Assembly: GCF_000186865.1 (NCBI RefSeq)
Contig: NW_008705571.1
Span: 205,477 to 269,476 of the forward strand
Direction: 5' to 3'
DNA length: 64,000 bases
From: Aureococcus anophagefferens
Lineage: Eukaryota; Sar; Pelagophyceae; Pelagomonadales; Pelagomonadaceae
Shown here: one piece after another, positions 1 to 8,410 of the stretch
Numbering within the stretch: the stretch's first letter is position 1
Layout of the letters: the number at the start of each line of letters is the position of its first letter
Notes under the pieces: generated by a model
Told to the model about the DNA's origin: nothing
Seen by the model: the letters and a program-made list of their open reading frames with translations, nothing else
Databases searched by the model: none
Program-made: the position numbers and the translations under genes

Positions 1-103
1 CCGCGTCGAGGTCGTCGTCGTCGTCGTCGTTCGCGGCGTGGTGGTGCGCGAGATATTGCTCCGCGGCCTTGGCCCCGGTCACCGAGGACGCGCGGTCGTC
101 CAT
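1..103 (-). CDS. N-terminal fragment of an unknown gene running off the left edge
   Basis: On the minus strand an ATG at 103 opens a frame that stays open to the window edge (34 codons). The visible peptide begins MDDRASSVTGAKAAEQYLAH, then has a run of three histidines and a block of six aspartates. No domain can be recognised from so little. The start lies 92 bp from the ATG of the plus-strand methyltransferase gene, so the two are probably divergently transcribed. That arrangement is common in this window and is the main reason to think this is a real 5' end. Confidence 0.45.
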   Translation of the reverse strand, partial: MDDRASSVTGAKAAEQYLAHHHAANDDDDDDLDA

Positions 104-195
104 TCTGCCAGTCCTGATGGTCCAGACCGAGGCTGCCCCAGGGGAAACATCGCGGCAATGGGGCTTCACCATTGTCCTCTCGATCGCGCACAGCA

Positions 196-1104
196 ATGCG
201 CCGCCTTTTGGTGGTGGCTGCGTCGGCCAGCGCGCTGCAGCGCAGCAGCCAGAGCATCCGATTACCGACGCGCCGGCACTCCTCGGTCCGCAACGCGCTG
301 CAATCGGCAGTCGAACGACTGCGCGCGGCGTCCGTCGCCGAGCCCGAGGCGAGCGCCGAGTGGCTGCTGGCGCACGTCCTCGGCGCGACGAGCCGGAGCG
401 CCGTGGCGCAGGCCGTCGCGGCGCGGGACGACTTGGACCCCGCCGCCGCGGCGCGCTTCGACGCCATGGTGGCGCGGCGGCTGCGGCGCGAGCCGACGCA
501 GTACATCGTCGGGCGCTGGGCGTTCCACGACGTCGAGCTCGAGGTCGCGCCGCCCGTGCTCATCCCGCGGCCGGAGACGGAGGAGCTCGTGGACCTCGTC
601 CTGGACTGGTGGCCCGGCGGCCCGGCGCGCTTCGCGGACGTCGGCAGCGGCTCCGGCGCGCTCGGCCTCGCGCTCCTCAACGCGCTCCCGCCGGGCTCGA
701 GCTGCGTCGCCGTCGACGTCGAGCCGGCGGCCGTCGCGCTGTCGCGGCGCAACGCGGCGAGCCTCGGCTTCGACGCCGCGCGGTACCGCGTCGACGAGCG
801 CGGCGCCGCGGACCTCGAGGGCGCCTTCGACTTCGTGGTCTCGAACCCGCCCTACATCCCCACGGCGGACCTCGCGGGGCTGGCCCCCGAGGTGCTCGAC
901 TTCGAGGACCGCGGCGCGCTCGACGGCGGCGCCGACGGCCTCGACGTCGCGCGCGACGTGCTCGACGGCGCGCGGCGGTGCGGAGCTCGCGCGGTCTGGA
1001 TGGAGCTCGACGAGACGGGCCCCGCGCGCCTCTCGTCCATCGTCGCCTGCGAGACCTACGTCGACTTCGCGGGCCGACCGCGGTTCGTACGGGTACCAAT
1101 CTAG
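196..1104 (+). CDS. PrmC/HemK-type protein-(glutamine-N5) methyltransferase, organellar
   Basis: A 302-residue protein of the HemK/PrmC family, which methylates the GGQ glutamine of class I release factors using S-adenosylmethionine. Motif I (DVGSGSGALGL) is at about residues 148-158, and the catalytic NPPY is at 217-220 within VVSNPPYIP. The family IPRPETE motif is at about 123-129, after a typical helical N-terminal domain. The frame extends upstream to a TTG at 172, but the first ATG is at 196 and gives a sensible presequence (MRRLLVVAASASALQRSS). The Arg/Ser/Ala-rich N-terminus suggests import into mitochondrion or plastid; which one cannot be decided. The C-terminus after the methyltransferase fold is short. 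Family assignment is firm; the release-factor substrate is by homology. Confidence 0.9.
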   Translation: MRRLLVVAASASALQRSSQSIRLPTRRHSSVRNALQSAVERLRAASVAEPEASAEWLLAHVLGATSRSAVAQAVAARDDLDPAAAARFDAMVARRLRREPTQYIVGRWAFHDVELEVAPPVLIPRPETEELVDLVLDWWPGGPARFADVGSGSGALGLALLNALPPGSSCVAVDVEPAAVALSRRNAASLGFDAARYRVDERGAADLEGAFDFVVSNPPYIPTADLAGLAPEVLDFEDRGALDGGADGLDVARDVLDGARRCGARAVWMELDETGPARLSSIVACETYVDFAGRPRFVRVPI

Positions 1105-1193
1105 GGGCTTCTTAGGGTCGTCGAACGAGCGGTGCGGGGCGAATTGAGTACGCGGGCGCGGCGGTGGCGTCCAGTCCGTACACACGAGCGCGA

Positions 1194-1514
1194 CTACGAG
1201 GTCGCCGAGAGCAACAGGGAGCCGGGCAGGCACGGCACGACGTACTTCACGCAGAGGTTCCGCGGCCGCTTCAAGATCGTGCCGCACGCCTCGACGTCCG
1301 GCGAGGGCGTCGCGCGCTCTCGTCGGCTCTGCGAGTTCGGCACCGTCGCCGCCCGCGTCCGCGCGAGGGTGTCGCTCAGGCTCACGTTGTTGTGCATGTC
1401 GTCGAGGTCGACCTCGGCCATGAGAAGCTCCTCGTCCTCCAGGAAGGAAGTTTGCGGGCTGGTGTGCTCGAGCTCCAGTTCGTACTCCAGCTCGAGCCCT
1501 TCGCCCTTCTCCAT
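1194..1514 (-). CDS. hypothetical small acidic protein
   Basis: A 106-codon ATG-initiated frame on the minus strand. The N-terminal half is acidic (MEKGEGLELEYELELEHTS, then LEDEELLMAEVDLDDMHNN) and the C-terminal part is basic and Cys-containing. No family is recognised. A TATAAAA-like string lies on the minus strand at about 1653-1659, some 140 bp upstream of the ATG. Codon use is less GC3-biased than in neighbouring genes. It could be a real small gene, the first exon of a spliced one, or a chance frame; overlapping plus-strand frames here look no better. Confidence 0.35.
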   Translation of the reverse strand: MEKGEGLELEYELELEHTSPQTSFLEDEELLMAEVDLDDMHNNVSLSDTLARTRAATVPNSQSRRERATPSPDVEACGTILKRPRNLCVKYVVPCLPGSLLLSATS

Positions 1515-2534
1515 GCTCGCGGCGCGATCGGGCTGCCCGCCCGAGCAGCTACGCGCTCGTCCGGCGATGTGGCAACCGAAAGGGATGGCGTGTTATTTCG
1601 CCTCGCTCCCGGCACCGAGGCACCGATCGACGTTTTGATGCTTTACTTCGCGTTTTATACTAGTAGATCTACCTCAACGATAGCCTTTGCTTTGCGTGAA
1701 GCGTTTGACGGCGCGCTGCGATGGGATGGCCGTCTTTGAGGGCCCGCCGCTCCGCGAATATGCAGAATTGTGCAACGATCCCAGCAGCTGCGAGGGCCGC
1801 AAGGATGAGGGTGAGGCACATGCGAAGACGCGGCGCTCATACGACAGCGTGGCGACTGGAACGGGGAGGTAGAGTGGGTGGGAAGCGACGCGCTGCCCCC
1901 TCGCGACCCCTCTAAGATAGTTTTCGAGCCATCGCAGCAGCGGAGATCGTTCTTTATCGACCCCGTCGCGTCCAACCCGGCGGGTTCCTCGGGGGAGCCC
2001 AAAATCATCGAGTCCACCAGGTCGAGCTCAGACGGCGCCACGGCCACGCAGCCCTCGGGGACCGACCTGAGGTCCCCCAGCCCAAGGTCGAGGGCCCCGA
2101 GGCCATCCCATCGACCCATGACCCGGATGGAATCGTCATCTGAGGCGAGGACCCGCGTTTCCGGCGACGATCGGGTCCTCGTGACGCCCCGAGGCAGCCC
2201 ATCCAGGGCCCCAGACGCCGCGCTCTCCGAAGCGTTCTCGCCCTCAGATCTCGTGGTCTATCCCGGGCAATGCCCCATCGAACGCGATCGACACGCTCAT
2301 CTGAGGGCAGCTCCCGACGGAAACCCTCCCCCGGGGCTGCGCTGGACAGCGCCATCGGAGAGCGCTTCAAATGTCGAGAGCATTCAGCATCGCTTCAAGT
2401 TCTAACAAATCTGAAGAATGCTTGTTTGGGCTGCCCCTCACAGTGCGGTTCAGCGACGGCTTTGTGAGCTCGTGGCAGTACTGCTGATGCTCCTCTACCT
2501 CCGCCGCCACTGGACGCACCGGCTGCAACAAACC
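1515..2534. other. gene-poor stretch
   Basis: About 1 kb with visibly lower GC than its surroundings. A 175-codon plus-strand frame (1878-2405) starts only at GTG and is rich in Ser, Pro and Arg; a minus-strand frame (1655-2119) is equally nondescript. Neither shows a recognisable domain, and neither has the strong GC3 bias of the accepted genes. It may hold regulatory sequence for the kinase-like gene downstream, untranslated exons, or a decayed gene. I see no RNA gene in it. Confidence 0.4.
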
Positions 2535-3608
2535 ATGGCGTCGATGGTCGGGACGATCGCGCCGACGCCGCTCACGACCGAGTGGCTGGCCGCGCACGGC
2601 TGCGACGTCGAGGACGGCGAGGACGTGGACGGCGAGGAGCCGATGGAGGCCGGCGAGAACGGGTCAATCTCGCGCGTCGCGCTGCGACGGCGCGGCGGCG
2701 AGACGAGGACGCTGGTCGCCAAGCGGCCGCCGACGTCGCCCGCGGCGCTGTCCGTCGCGGCGACGCAGCAGTGGTACGCGCGCGAGCTCTTCTTCTACGA
2801 AGCGCTCGCGGGGCGGCTCGACGCGACGACGATCCGGGCGCCGCGGCGCGCGGCGTCGGCGCTGAGCGCCGCGACGGGCGACTTCTGCCTCGTGCTCGAG
2901 GACCTCGCCGCGTCGGGCTGCCGGCCGTTCCGCGAGGGCGACGCGGCCGCGGGCGCCGCGGCGCTCGGGCGGCTCCACGGGTCGTTCCTCGGCGCCTTCG
3001 ACGCGCTCGACCGCGGCCCGCTGCCGGTCATGCCCGTGCACGTCGAGCTCGCGGACTTCATCGAGGCCTTCTTCGTCAAGTGCTGGGCGAGCGTCAAGGC
3101 CGGCGGCGTCTACGACCTGGGCGCCGAGGCCGCGGCGCTCGTCGACGCCGTCGCCGCGCCGGGCGTCTACGCGTCCCTCACGCGGCGCCTCGCGGAGCCG
3201 CCGCTCACGCTGCTCCACGGCGACTTCCGGGCCGCGAACCTCATGGTCGACGAGGGCGGCGCGGTCGTCGTCTACGACTGGCAGTTCGCCGCGCTGGGCA
3301 ACGGCGGCTACGACCTCGCGTACTTCGTCGCGCTCTCGGCGCCGGTCGACGAGCGGCGGCGGGCGGAGGGCGCGCTCCGCGCCGCGTACGCGGCCGCGCT
3401 CGCGGAGGCGTCGGGCGCGCCGGCGCCGCCGCCGGACGCGCTCGCCCGGGACGCGAACCGCGGCGTGCTCCTGGGCCTCGCGAGCTTCGTCATCGGCGCG
3501 GCGACGGCGGGCGACGCGCCCGCGTCCGTCGCGACGCACCGCGCGGGGCTCGAGCGGCTGAGCGCCGCGGCCCTGGACTGGGGCGCGGTGCCCCGGGACT
3601 TGGTCTAA
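2535..3608 (+). CDS. aminoglycoside-phosphotransferase/ecdysteroid-kinase-like small-molecule kinase
   Basis: A 357-residue protein of the APH/CHK-like kinase superfamily (protein-kinase fold, small-molecule substrates). The Brenner-type catalytic loop HGDFRAANLM is at about 228-237, and the metal-binding loop YDWQ at 247-250, followed by the usual GYDLAYF segment. An FCLVLEDL hinge-like strand lies before them. The chosen ATG at 2535 sits in a strong eukaryotic context (aaccATGg). An upstream in-frame ATG at 2418 would add 39 residues including a hydrophobic stretch (VAVLLMLLYL), but that segment has lower GC. Substrate is unknown. It converges on the CW-domain gene with 78 bp between stop codons. 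Confidence 0.85.
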   Translation: MASMVGTIAPTPLTTEWLAAHGCDVEDGEDVDGEEPMEAGENGSISRVALRRRGGETRTLVAKRPPTSPAALSVAATQQWYARELFFYEALAGRLDATTIRAPRRAASALSAATGDFCLVLEDLAASGCRPFREGDAAAGAAALGRLHGSFLGAFDALDRGPLPVMPVHVELADFIEAFFVKCWASVKAGGVYDLGAEAAALVDAVAAPGVYASLTRRLAEPPLTLLHGDFRAANLMVDEGGAVVVYDWQFAALGNGGYDLAYFVALSAPVDERRRAEGALRAAYAAALAEASGAPAPPPDALARDANRGVLLGLASFVIGAATAGDAPASVATHRAGLERLSAAALDWGAVPRDLV

Positions 3609-3618
3609 TTCGGAATGC

Positions 3619-3702
3619 TACGGCAGCTCCTCGCGGTTCCCCTGGACTTGATACAACTCGGGCGACATAATCAGAGCACTCCACTATTACGGCAGCTCCT
3701 CG
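3619..3702. repeat. 15-bp direct repeat in the 3' junction of two convergent genes
   Basis: The string tacggcagctcctcg occurs at 3619-3633 and again at 3688-3702. The second copy encodes the last residues of the minus-strand CW-domain protein next to its stop codon (taa). The first copy lies just after the stop of the plus-strand kinase and would also place a minus-strand stop (cta) before the same codons. It looks like a small duplication of the gene-gene junction. Confidence 0.6.
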
Positions 3703-4358
3703 GGCGCGGCGCACGACGCGACGGCCTCGTCCCAGTTGTTCATGACGCAGAACCACTCGCCCCTGGCGGCGAGGGCCTTGCCGTCGATCCAGCTCGAGAC
3801 AGCGCGGAGCTTGCCGCAGGTCGGGTCGCAGCACTGGATGTACTCGACGTCGTCGAGCCGCCGCTTCTTGGGCCGCGTCAGGCCGAGGTCCGCGAGGCGC
3901 TGTTCGGCCGCGTCGACCTTCCGGAGGCGCTTGACCCAGCCGCCGAGGAAGCCCTGGACGCGCCGGTCCTCGGCGCTCAGGTTCTTCGCGTTCCAGTCCT
4001 GCTCGGGCGCGTCGCACGTGTTCCGCTTCGGGTCGGGGTTCATGGCGCAGAACCACTTCCGCTTCTCCAGCCGCTTCATGTTCGTCGTCCCGGGCAGCGC
4101 GCGCCACTTGCCGCACTTGTCGCAGCACACCCACGCGACGTCGGGCGCGATGCCGCGCCGCTTCGCGAGCGCGTCGAGGTCCGTGGTGTCGACGACGGGC
4201 TCGCACTTGGCCTTGCGCGGCGGCCGCGGCGCGGGGGCCGGCGCCGCGGCGTTCTCCGTCTCCATCTTGGCCGCGGCCGCGCGGGCCGACGGCGGTCGCG
4301 CCGCCGCCGGCGCGGGCGTCGCAGTAGACGCCTGTTCTGGACCAGTGTCAGACTCCAT
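3687..4358 (-). CDS. protein with two CW-type zinc fingers
   Basis: A 223-residue protein starting at the ATG at 4358; the longer open frame upstream begins only with GTG. After an Ala/Pro-rich, low-complexity N-terminus, the first CW domain spans about 76-120, with the signature WVCCDKCGKWRALP and zinc ligands C79, C82, C104 and C115. A second, degenerate copy spans about 171-220. It has CxxxC in place of CxxC, the KWR tryptophan is replaced (KLRAV), and it ends with a similar WFC...C pair. CW domains generally read histone H3 lysine-4 methylation, so a nuclear chromatin role is likely. Whether the second copy still binds methyl-lysine is doubtful, since an aromatic cage residue is lost. It is head-to-head with the gene at 4389. 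Confidence 0.85.
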   Translation of the reverse strand: MESDTGPEQASTATPAPAAARPPSARAAAAKMETENAAAPAPAPRPPRKAKCEPVVDTTDLDALAKRRGIAPDVAWVCCDKCGKWRALPGTTNMKRLEKRKWFCAMNPDPKRNTCDAPEQDWNAKNLSAEDRRVQGFLGGWVKRLRKVDAAEQRLADLGLTRPKKRRLDDVEYIQCCDPTCGKLRAVSSWIDGKALAARGEWFCVMNNWDEAVASCAAPEELP

Positions 4359-4388
4359 TGCCACAGCCTCGAATGCCAGAGGACCCCG
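4359..4388. promoter_or_regulatory. 30-bp divergent intergenic region (shared promoter)
   Basis: Only 30 bp separate the ATGs of the minus-strand CW-domain gene and the plus-strand plastid-type gene. Both promoters and both 5' leaders must therefore overlap each other or extend into the opposite coding sequence. No TATA box is visible in the gap. Confidence 0.5.
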
Positions 4389-5105
4389 ATGGTGGCCCTC
4401 CAGCGGCCGCTCCTGAGCCTCTGCTTGGTCATTTCCACGCCATTCCTCACCGCGCTCCGACCACCGCTTATACGACACCGCGCGCCGTCGACGCTTTTCG
4501 GCGCGCTCGAGGACGGCGACTATTTATTGCAGGAGGCTGTCAAAGCGCTCCAGGACACGAGCTTTCAGGAGGCGCGCGACCTCGTGGACCTCGCGCGCCA
4601 GTGCTACGCGGAAATTGAGGACGACGCGGCGCGGCGCGCGGAGCGCGAGGCCCTCTGCGGCGAGCTCCAGACGCAAGTCAACGCGTACCTCGCGAAGACG
4701 CGCGCCGCGCGCGCCGAGTCGCTCGCGGCGCTCGACCGGCGAAAAGCCGCGCCGACGGACACGGCCGGCGACCGCATCCTGCGCAAGGCCGTCGCGGACC
4801 TGGCGTCCCAGGACTACGCGGCCGCGCGCGCGGGCGTCGACGCCGCGCGCGCCGCGTTCGCCGCCGACGGCGTCCGCGGCCGCGAGACGGCCCTCGGCAA
4901 CCTCTACGCGTCCATCAACGCCGAGGAGGAGCGCGCCACGCGCGCCGAGATCCGCCGCGAGCAGGACAAGGCCGAGGCCGAGGAGGAGGCGCGGCGCCGC
5001 GGCCGCCAGCTCGTCGCCGAGCAGAAGATGGCCGCCGCGTTCGGCGGCGGCGGCGCGGGTGATGCGGCGGGTGACCCGGACGACGAGGAGGAGGAGGACG
5101 ACTAG
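4389..5105 (+). CDS. coiled-coil protein with plastid-type presequence
   Basis: A 238-residue protein. The N-terminus (MVALQRPLLSLCLVISTPFL, then TALRPP) is a hydrophobic signal peptide followed by a basic, Pro/Arg-rich transit-like segment. That is the bipartite arrangement used to enter secondary plastids; the cleavage-site aromatic would be the F of TPFLTA or a nearby residue. The mature part is almost wholly helical with two similar Ala/Asp-rich helical units (around YLLQEAVKALQDTSFQEARD and ILRKAVADLASQDYAAARAG). A long charged coiled coil follows, and an acidic tail of D/E residues ends the protein. It is not a family I can name. The start is the first ATG after the frame opens and gives the presequence. 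Confidence 0.75.
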   Translation: MVALQRPLLSLCLVISTPFLTALRPPLIRHRAPSTLFGALEDGDYLLQEAVKALQDTSFQEARDLVDLARQCYAEIEDDAARRAEREALCGELQTQVNAYLAKTRAARAESLAALDRRKAAPTDTAGDRILRKAVADLASQDYAAARAGVDAARAAFAADGVRGRETALGNLYASINAEEERATRAEIRREQDKAEAEEEARRRGRQLVAEQKMAAAFGGGGAGDAAGDPDDEEEEDD

Positions 5106-5352
5106 CGTAATCGTATACGGATATTGGCGTCAGGACGCTGCAACACGGCTTCATCGAGTCGAAGCTGCTCCCAACATCCAAAGCTTGCCGGGCGAGACGA
5201 AGCTCGAGACACACGCACTCGTCAGCCGTGCGCCCCGAGCCAGGTGAATCTTTGTCGCCCCGCTGAACAAGGCGCTCGGGACCGACGCACTGCTAGCGTC
5301 GACGACCTCGTAAACGCGAATCGGCATCGCCCCCGCCTCGACACCCGAAGAG

Positions 5353-5829
5353 ATGGGCCGCCGCGCCCGCAAACTCGTGCTGCTGTCGCTCGTCGGCCTG
5401 TCCCGGGGCTTCGCGCCGCGCCCCGACGCCGCGACCCTCCGCTGCGACACGCGGGCGTCGTCCGTCGCCGCGGGCGACGCCGCGGCCGTCGAGTCCATGC
5501 GGTCCGCGCGGCTCGACGCCGTCGAGGACGCCGAGGACATGCGGAAGATCTTCGAGGCCGGCGCGGACGTGCAGCTCACGGTGGAGCAGGAGATGGAGCT
5601 CGAGGACAAGCTCGAGGACGTCGGCTCCGTCTTCGACGCCGAGGACATGAAACGCATCTTCCGCAAGGGCGCCGAGGCCGAGGGTGGCGCCGCCGGCCTC
5701 AAGGGCGACGCGTCCAGCCTCGGGGACCTCGACGACGCGTCGTTCAAGTTGCTCATGTGGAAGCGCCTCGGCCAGAACGACTTCGACCGGATATTCAAGG
5801 GCCCCCGCGTCGAGTTCGAGATCAAGTGA
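5353..5829 (+). CDS. small plastid-targeted protein of unknown function
   Basis: A 158-residue protein. Its first 24 residues (MGRRARKLVLLSLVGLSRG, then FAPRP) form a signal peptide with the FAP motif typical of stramenopile plastid presequences. The mature part contains two copies of a short acidic motif, VEDAEDMRKIFEAGADVQ and VFDAEDMKRIFRKGAEAE, about 40 residues apart. A C-terminal FKLLMWKRLGQNDFDRIFKG segment resembles them weakly. The internal repetition is seen directly; the function is unknown. It converges on the next gene with 56 bp between stops. Confidence 0.75.
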   Translation: MGRRARKLVLLSLVGLSRGFAPRPDAATLRCDTRASSVAAGDAAAVESMRSARLDAVEDAEDMRKIFEAGADVQLTVEQEMELEDKLEDVGSVFDAEDMKRIFRKGAEAEGGAAGLKGDASSLGDLDDASFKLLMWKRLGQNDFDRIFKGPRVEFEIK

Positions 5830-5885
5830 CCCGCCCCGCCGCCCCGCCCCCTACTGTAAGCACCCGTCGTCCGTCTCTCCCGGCG

Positions 5886-7289
5886 TTAGTCGGGCGGCGG
5901 CCCGCCCGCGCGCGTCGCGCCGGACACGTCGACGATGGTGTTGAGCGTGTTGTCGCCGACGGACGTCGGCGAGCAGTAGTCGAGCACGGAGAACGCGTGG
6001 GGCGGATTCGCGTACGCGCCCTGGATCTCGAAGGCCCAGGGGTCGCCCGCGTAGGCGACCCAGACGGAGCCCGGGACGCCCGCGTCGCCCGCGCCGTGCT
6101 CCATGGCGTAGCCCGTCGCGTGGGAGTGGAAGTAGGTCGTCGGGCTCGCCCGGAACGCGTCGAGCGCGGCGTCGAGCGTCATGTCGTCGCTGAACTTGAG
6201 GCCCACGTGGCTGTCGAGGAAGGCGTCCCAGCCGCTCTCGGGCGCGCGCATGTTGCGCGCGTGCGCGTCGGCCGCCGCCGCCGTCAGGTCCGCCAGGATC
6301 GTATCGTCCGCGTCCCGGCGCTCGACGCTGCGGACGCTGACGAGGTGCGTCTTCGGCGAGAGCCGCCGCCCGGGGAAGGCGCCCCCGGGCGTCGCGGCGG
6401 CGATGCGCTCGAAGCGCGTCGACGTCACCGTGCAGGCGTCGGCGTAGGTCGCGTCGACGTCCAGGGTCGCGCCGTAGGCCGACGCCGCCAAACCCAGGAA
6501 CGTCGGCGTCGCGGCCGCGTCGAGCGACGGCCACGTCGTCGAGACGACGAGGAGCGACGGCAGCCCCGTGGCGGCGTCCGTGCCGCCGCCGTAGGTCGCG
6601 TAGGCCGCGCGCAGCACGTCCAGGGAGTCGTCGAGCGCGAAGGCCTTCGGGCACCGGTCTCGCGACGCGAACGACGCCGTGATCTCCGCGTCCGCGTCGT
6701 ATTCGGCGACGACCTCGATGTCGACGCCCGCGCCGGGGAGCCGCGCGACCAGGGACGTGAGGTCGTCGGCGCCCCGGGCGACGGCGAACGACGCGTTGAC
6801 GCCTCGCAGTCGCGCCGCGAAGGGAGCGACGGACGGCGCGTAGAACGTGAGGCTCGGCAGGGGGTCGCTCTGGTCCGCGGCCCAGCGCTGCGGGTAGGCG
6901 GCGCCGGCGTCGTCGCAGCCCGCGGTGACGAAGCTCCGGAAGAAGTGGATCTGGAACCCGTCGAGCGTGCTCGACGCGCTCCGCTCCGCGCACAGCGACT
7001 CGCCCTCGAAAAGGGTCTCCTCCGCGAGAATCGTCTCGAGGCCGAAGCCCTCCCGGAGGAGTTGTGCGTCCGCGAGGGGGTCCACGGACGTGAACGTGCG
7101 CTTGTAGATGGAGATGGTTCGCGTATTTTTGGTCTCGCTAGGTGTCTCGAGGAATTCGTCTTGCGTCGCGAGGGGGAGCGTCGGGGGGACGCCGAACCAG
7201 CCGGCGACGACGAAGGCGGTGCCGAGTGATAAAAGGACCGCCCCGGCCGTCGACCTGGCGGCCTTGGGGCCGGACGCGCGCGCCTCCAT
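5886..7289 (-). CDS. membrane-anchored or secreted protein of unknown function
   Basis: A 467-residue protein starting at the ATG at 7289; the longer frame starts with GTG at 7481. Residues about 15-36 (TAGAVLLSLGTAFVVAGWF) form a single hydrophobic segment near the N-terminus, so it is a type II membrane or secreted protein. The rest is a globular alpha/beta-looking sequence without close relatives I recognise. Two features hint at a metal-dependent fold of the glyoxalase/VOC type: a central LPSLTFYAPSVAPFAARLRG segment, and a C-terminal TYFHSHATGYAMEHG followed by VWVAYAGDPWAFEIQG. This is a weak inference from His and strand placement. The start is 133 bp from the divergent CS-domain gene. 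Confidence 0.7.
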   Translation of the reverse strand: MEARASGPKAARSTAGAVLLSLGTAFVVAGWFGVPPTLPLATQDEFLETPSETKNTRTISIYKRTFTSVDPLADAQLLREGFGLETILAEETLFEGESLCAERSASSTLDGFQIHFFRSFVTAGCDDAGAAYPQRWAADQSDPLPSLTFYAPSVAPFAARLRGVNASFAVARGADDLTSLVARLPGAGVDIEVVAEYDADAEITASFASRDRCPKAFALDDSLDVLRAAYATYGGGTDAATGLPSLLVVSTTWPSLDAAATPTFLGLAASAYGATLDVDATYADACTVTSTRFERIAAATPGGAFPGRRLSPKTHLVSVRSVERRDADDTILADLTAAAADAHARNMRAPESGWDAFLDSHVGLKFSDDMTLDAALDAFRASPTTYFHSHATGYAMEHGAGDAGVPGSVWVAYAGDPWAFEIQGAYANPPHAFSVLDYCSPTSVGDNTLNTIVDVSGATRAGGPPPD

Positions 7290-7422
7290 GAGGCCAAGTG
7301 CGACACCCACTCTCAAGTGTGGCGAAACGCTGGCGAGCGAGCCGCTGTTCGACCGGCCTCGTCGAGCTGTAAACCCGACTGCTAAGCGACCGCAGCGGCG
7401 ACCGAACGCGAACGCGAACACG

Positions 7423-8147
7423 ATGGCCGAGCTCGAGCAGACCACACCGACAGAGCCGGAACCCGTTGTCGAGCAGACCACAGCCGACGACGCCGAGGAG
7501 AACTATAGCAACGCGCTCCAGGAGAACATCGCGAAGCGCGGCAACAACGCGTACTACTACGCGCACGGCCACCGGAACAACGCGCCGGCCTGGGACGGCG
7601 ACGCGGCGCGCTCGCCGCGTCCGCTGCGCGCTCGCGCCGCGCGCTCGTCGACGGCGCGCGCGCGCGCCGTCGCGCGCGAAAGGCCGCCCGCGGCGAAACG
7701 AGAGCGTTCGCGCGCCGACGGCGCCGACGGCGCCGCGGGCCGCGGCGCGCGTCGTCGCGCCGGCTCGGTAACCGCGCACGCTCGCGCATCTCAAAAACTC
7801 GAACCCCCGCGCAGGAGCCCAAGCTGCTCGAGAAAACGGAGATTGTCCGCGAACGAAGGAAGCTCGCGATCACGAAGTACTCGTGGCTCGACGAGGACAC
7901 GAAGATCCGCATCTACATCCCCATCGAGGACGGCCGCTTCCAGCAGCCGGGCGCCGTGTCGCTCGAGTGCACGGACAAGAGCGTCACGCTCGTCGCGGAC
8001 CTCGGCGACGAGGTCCACACCTTCGCGGTGCCCCAGCTCTACGACAAGATCGAGAGCGGCGCGTTCAAGGTCAAGCCGAACAAGATCGTCGTCACCCTGA
8101 AGAAGCCCAAGGAATCCAAGTTCAAGTGGTACGACCTGAAGAAGTAG
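7423..8147 (+). CDS. CS-domain (p23/NudC/CacyBP-like) protein, one intron
   Basis: Exon 1 begins at the ATG at 7423 and encodes an acidic leader followed by IAKRGNNAYYYAHGHRNNAP. Exon 2 runs from about 7815 to 8147 and encodes a CS domain: ITKYSWLDEDTKIRIYIPIE through FKVKPNKIVVTLKKPKESKF, ending KWYDLKK. CS domains are co-chaperone modules, often Hsp90-linked. The intervening roughly 210 bp is CG-repeat sequence and shifts the frame, so an intron is required. The acceptor is cgcgcag at 7808-7814. The donor is uncertain: a GC donor at 7603 or 7606 keeps phase and joins WDGD(A) to EPKLLEK, whereas an in-phase GT exists only at 7669 and would retain an Arg-rich insert. The predicted product is about 170 residues. 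Confidence 0.75.
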
Positions 8148-8410
8148 GCCGCGGGGATTTTGCTTCGTCGTCCCGCGACGGACCAGGAAGCGGTCGCGCG
8201 CCGCTGGCGCTTGTTCGGCTAAGTGGACTCACACACACGAAACACACGACGCCCTCGAGGACGCCCCATCGAGGACTTCATCGAGGCCCGTGTGAACCGA
8301 TGCAACCTAAATATAGTATCCTTCGCGACGAGTATGGTGCACTTTGAATGATGCCATCCTCTGGTTGGTTTCGCAGGGGGCTGCAATGCGGCCGTGACTG
8401 ACGGAGCTCC

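Noticed and set aside
172..195. Eight extra N-terminal residues for the PrmC-like protein
   Set aside because: They depend on a TTG start; the first ATG is at 196.
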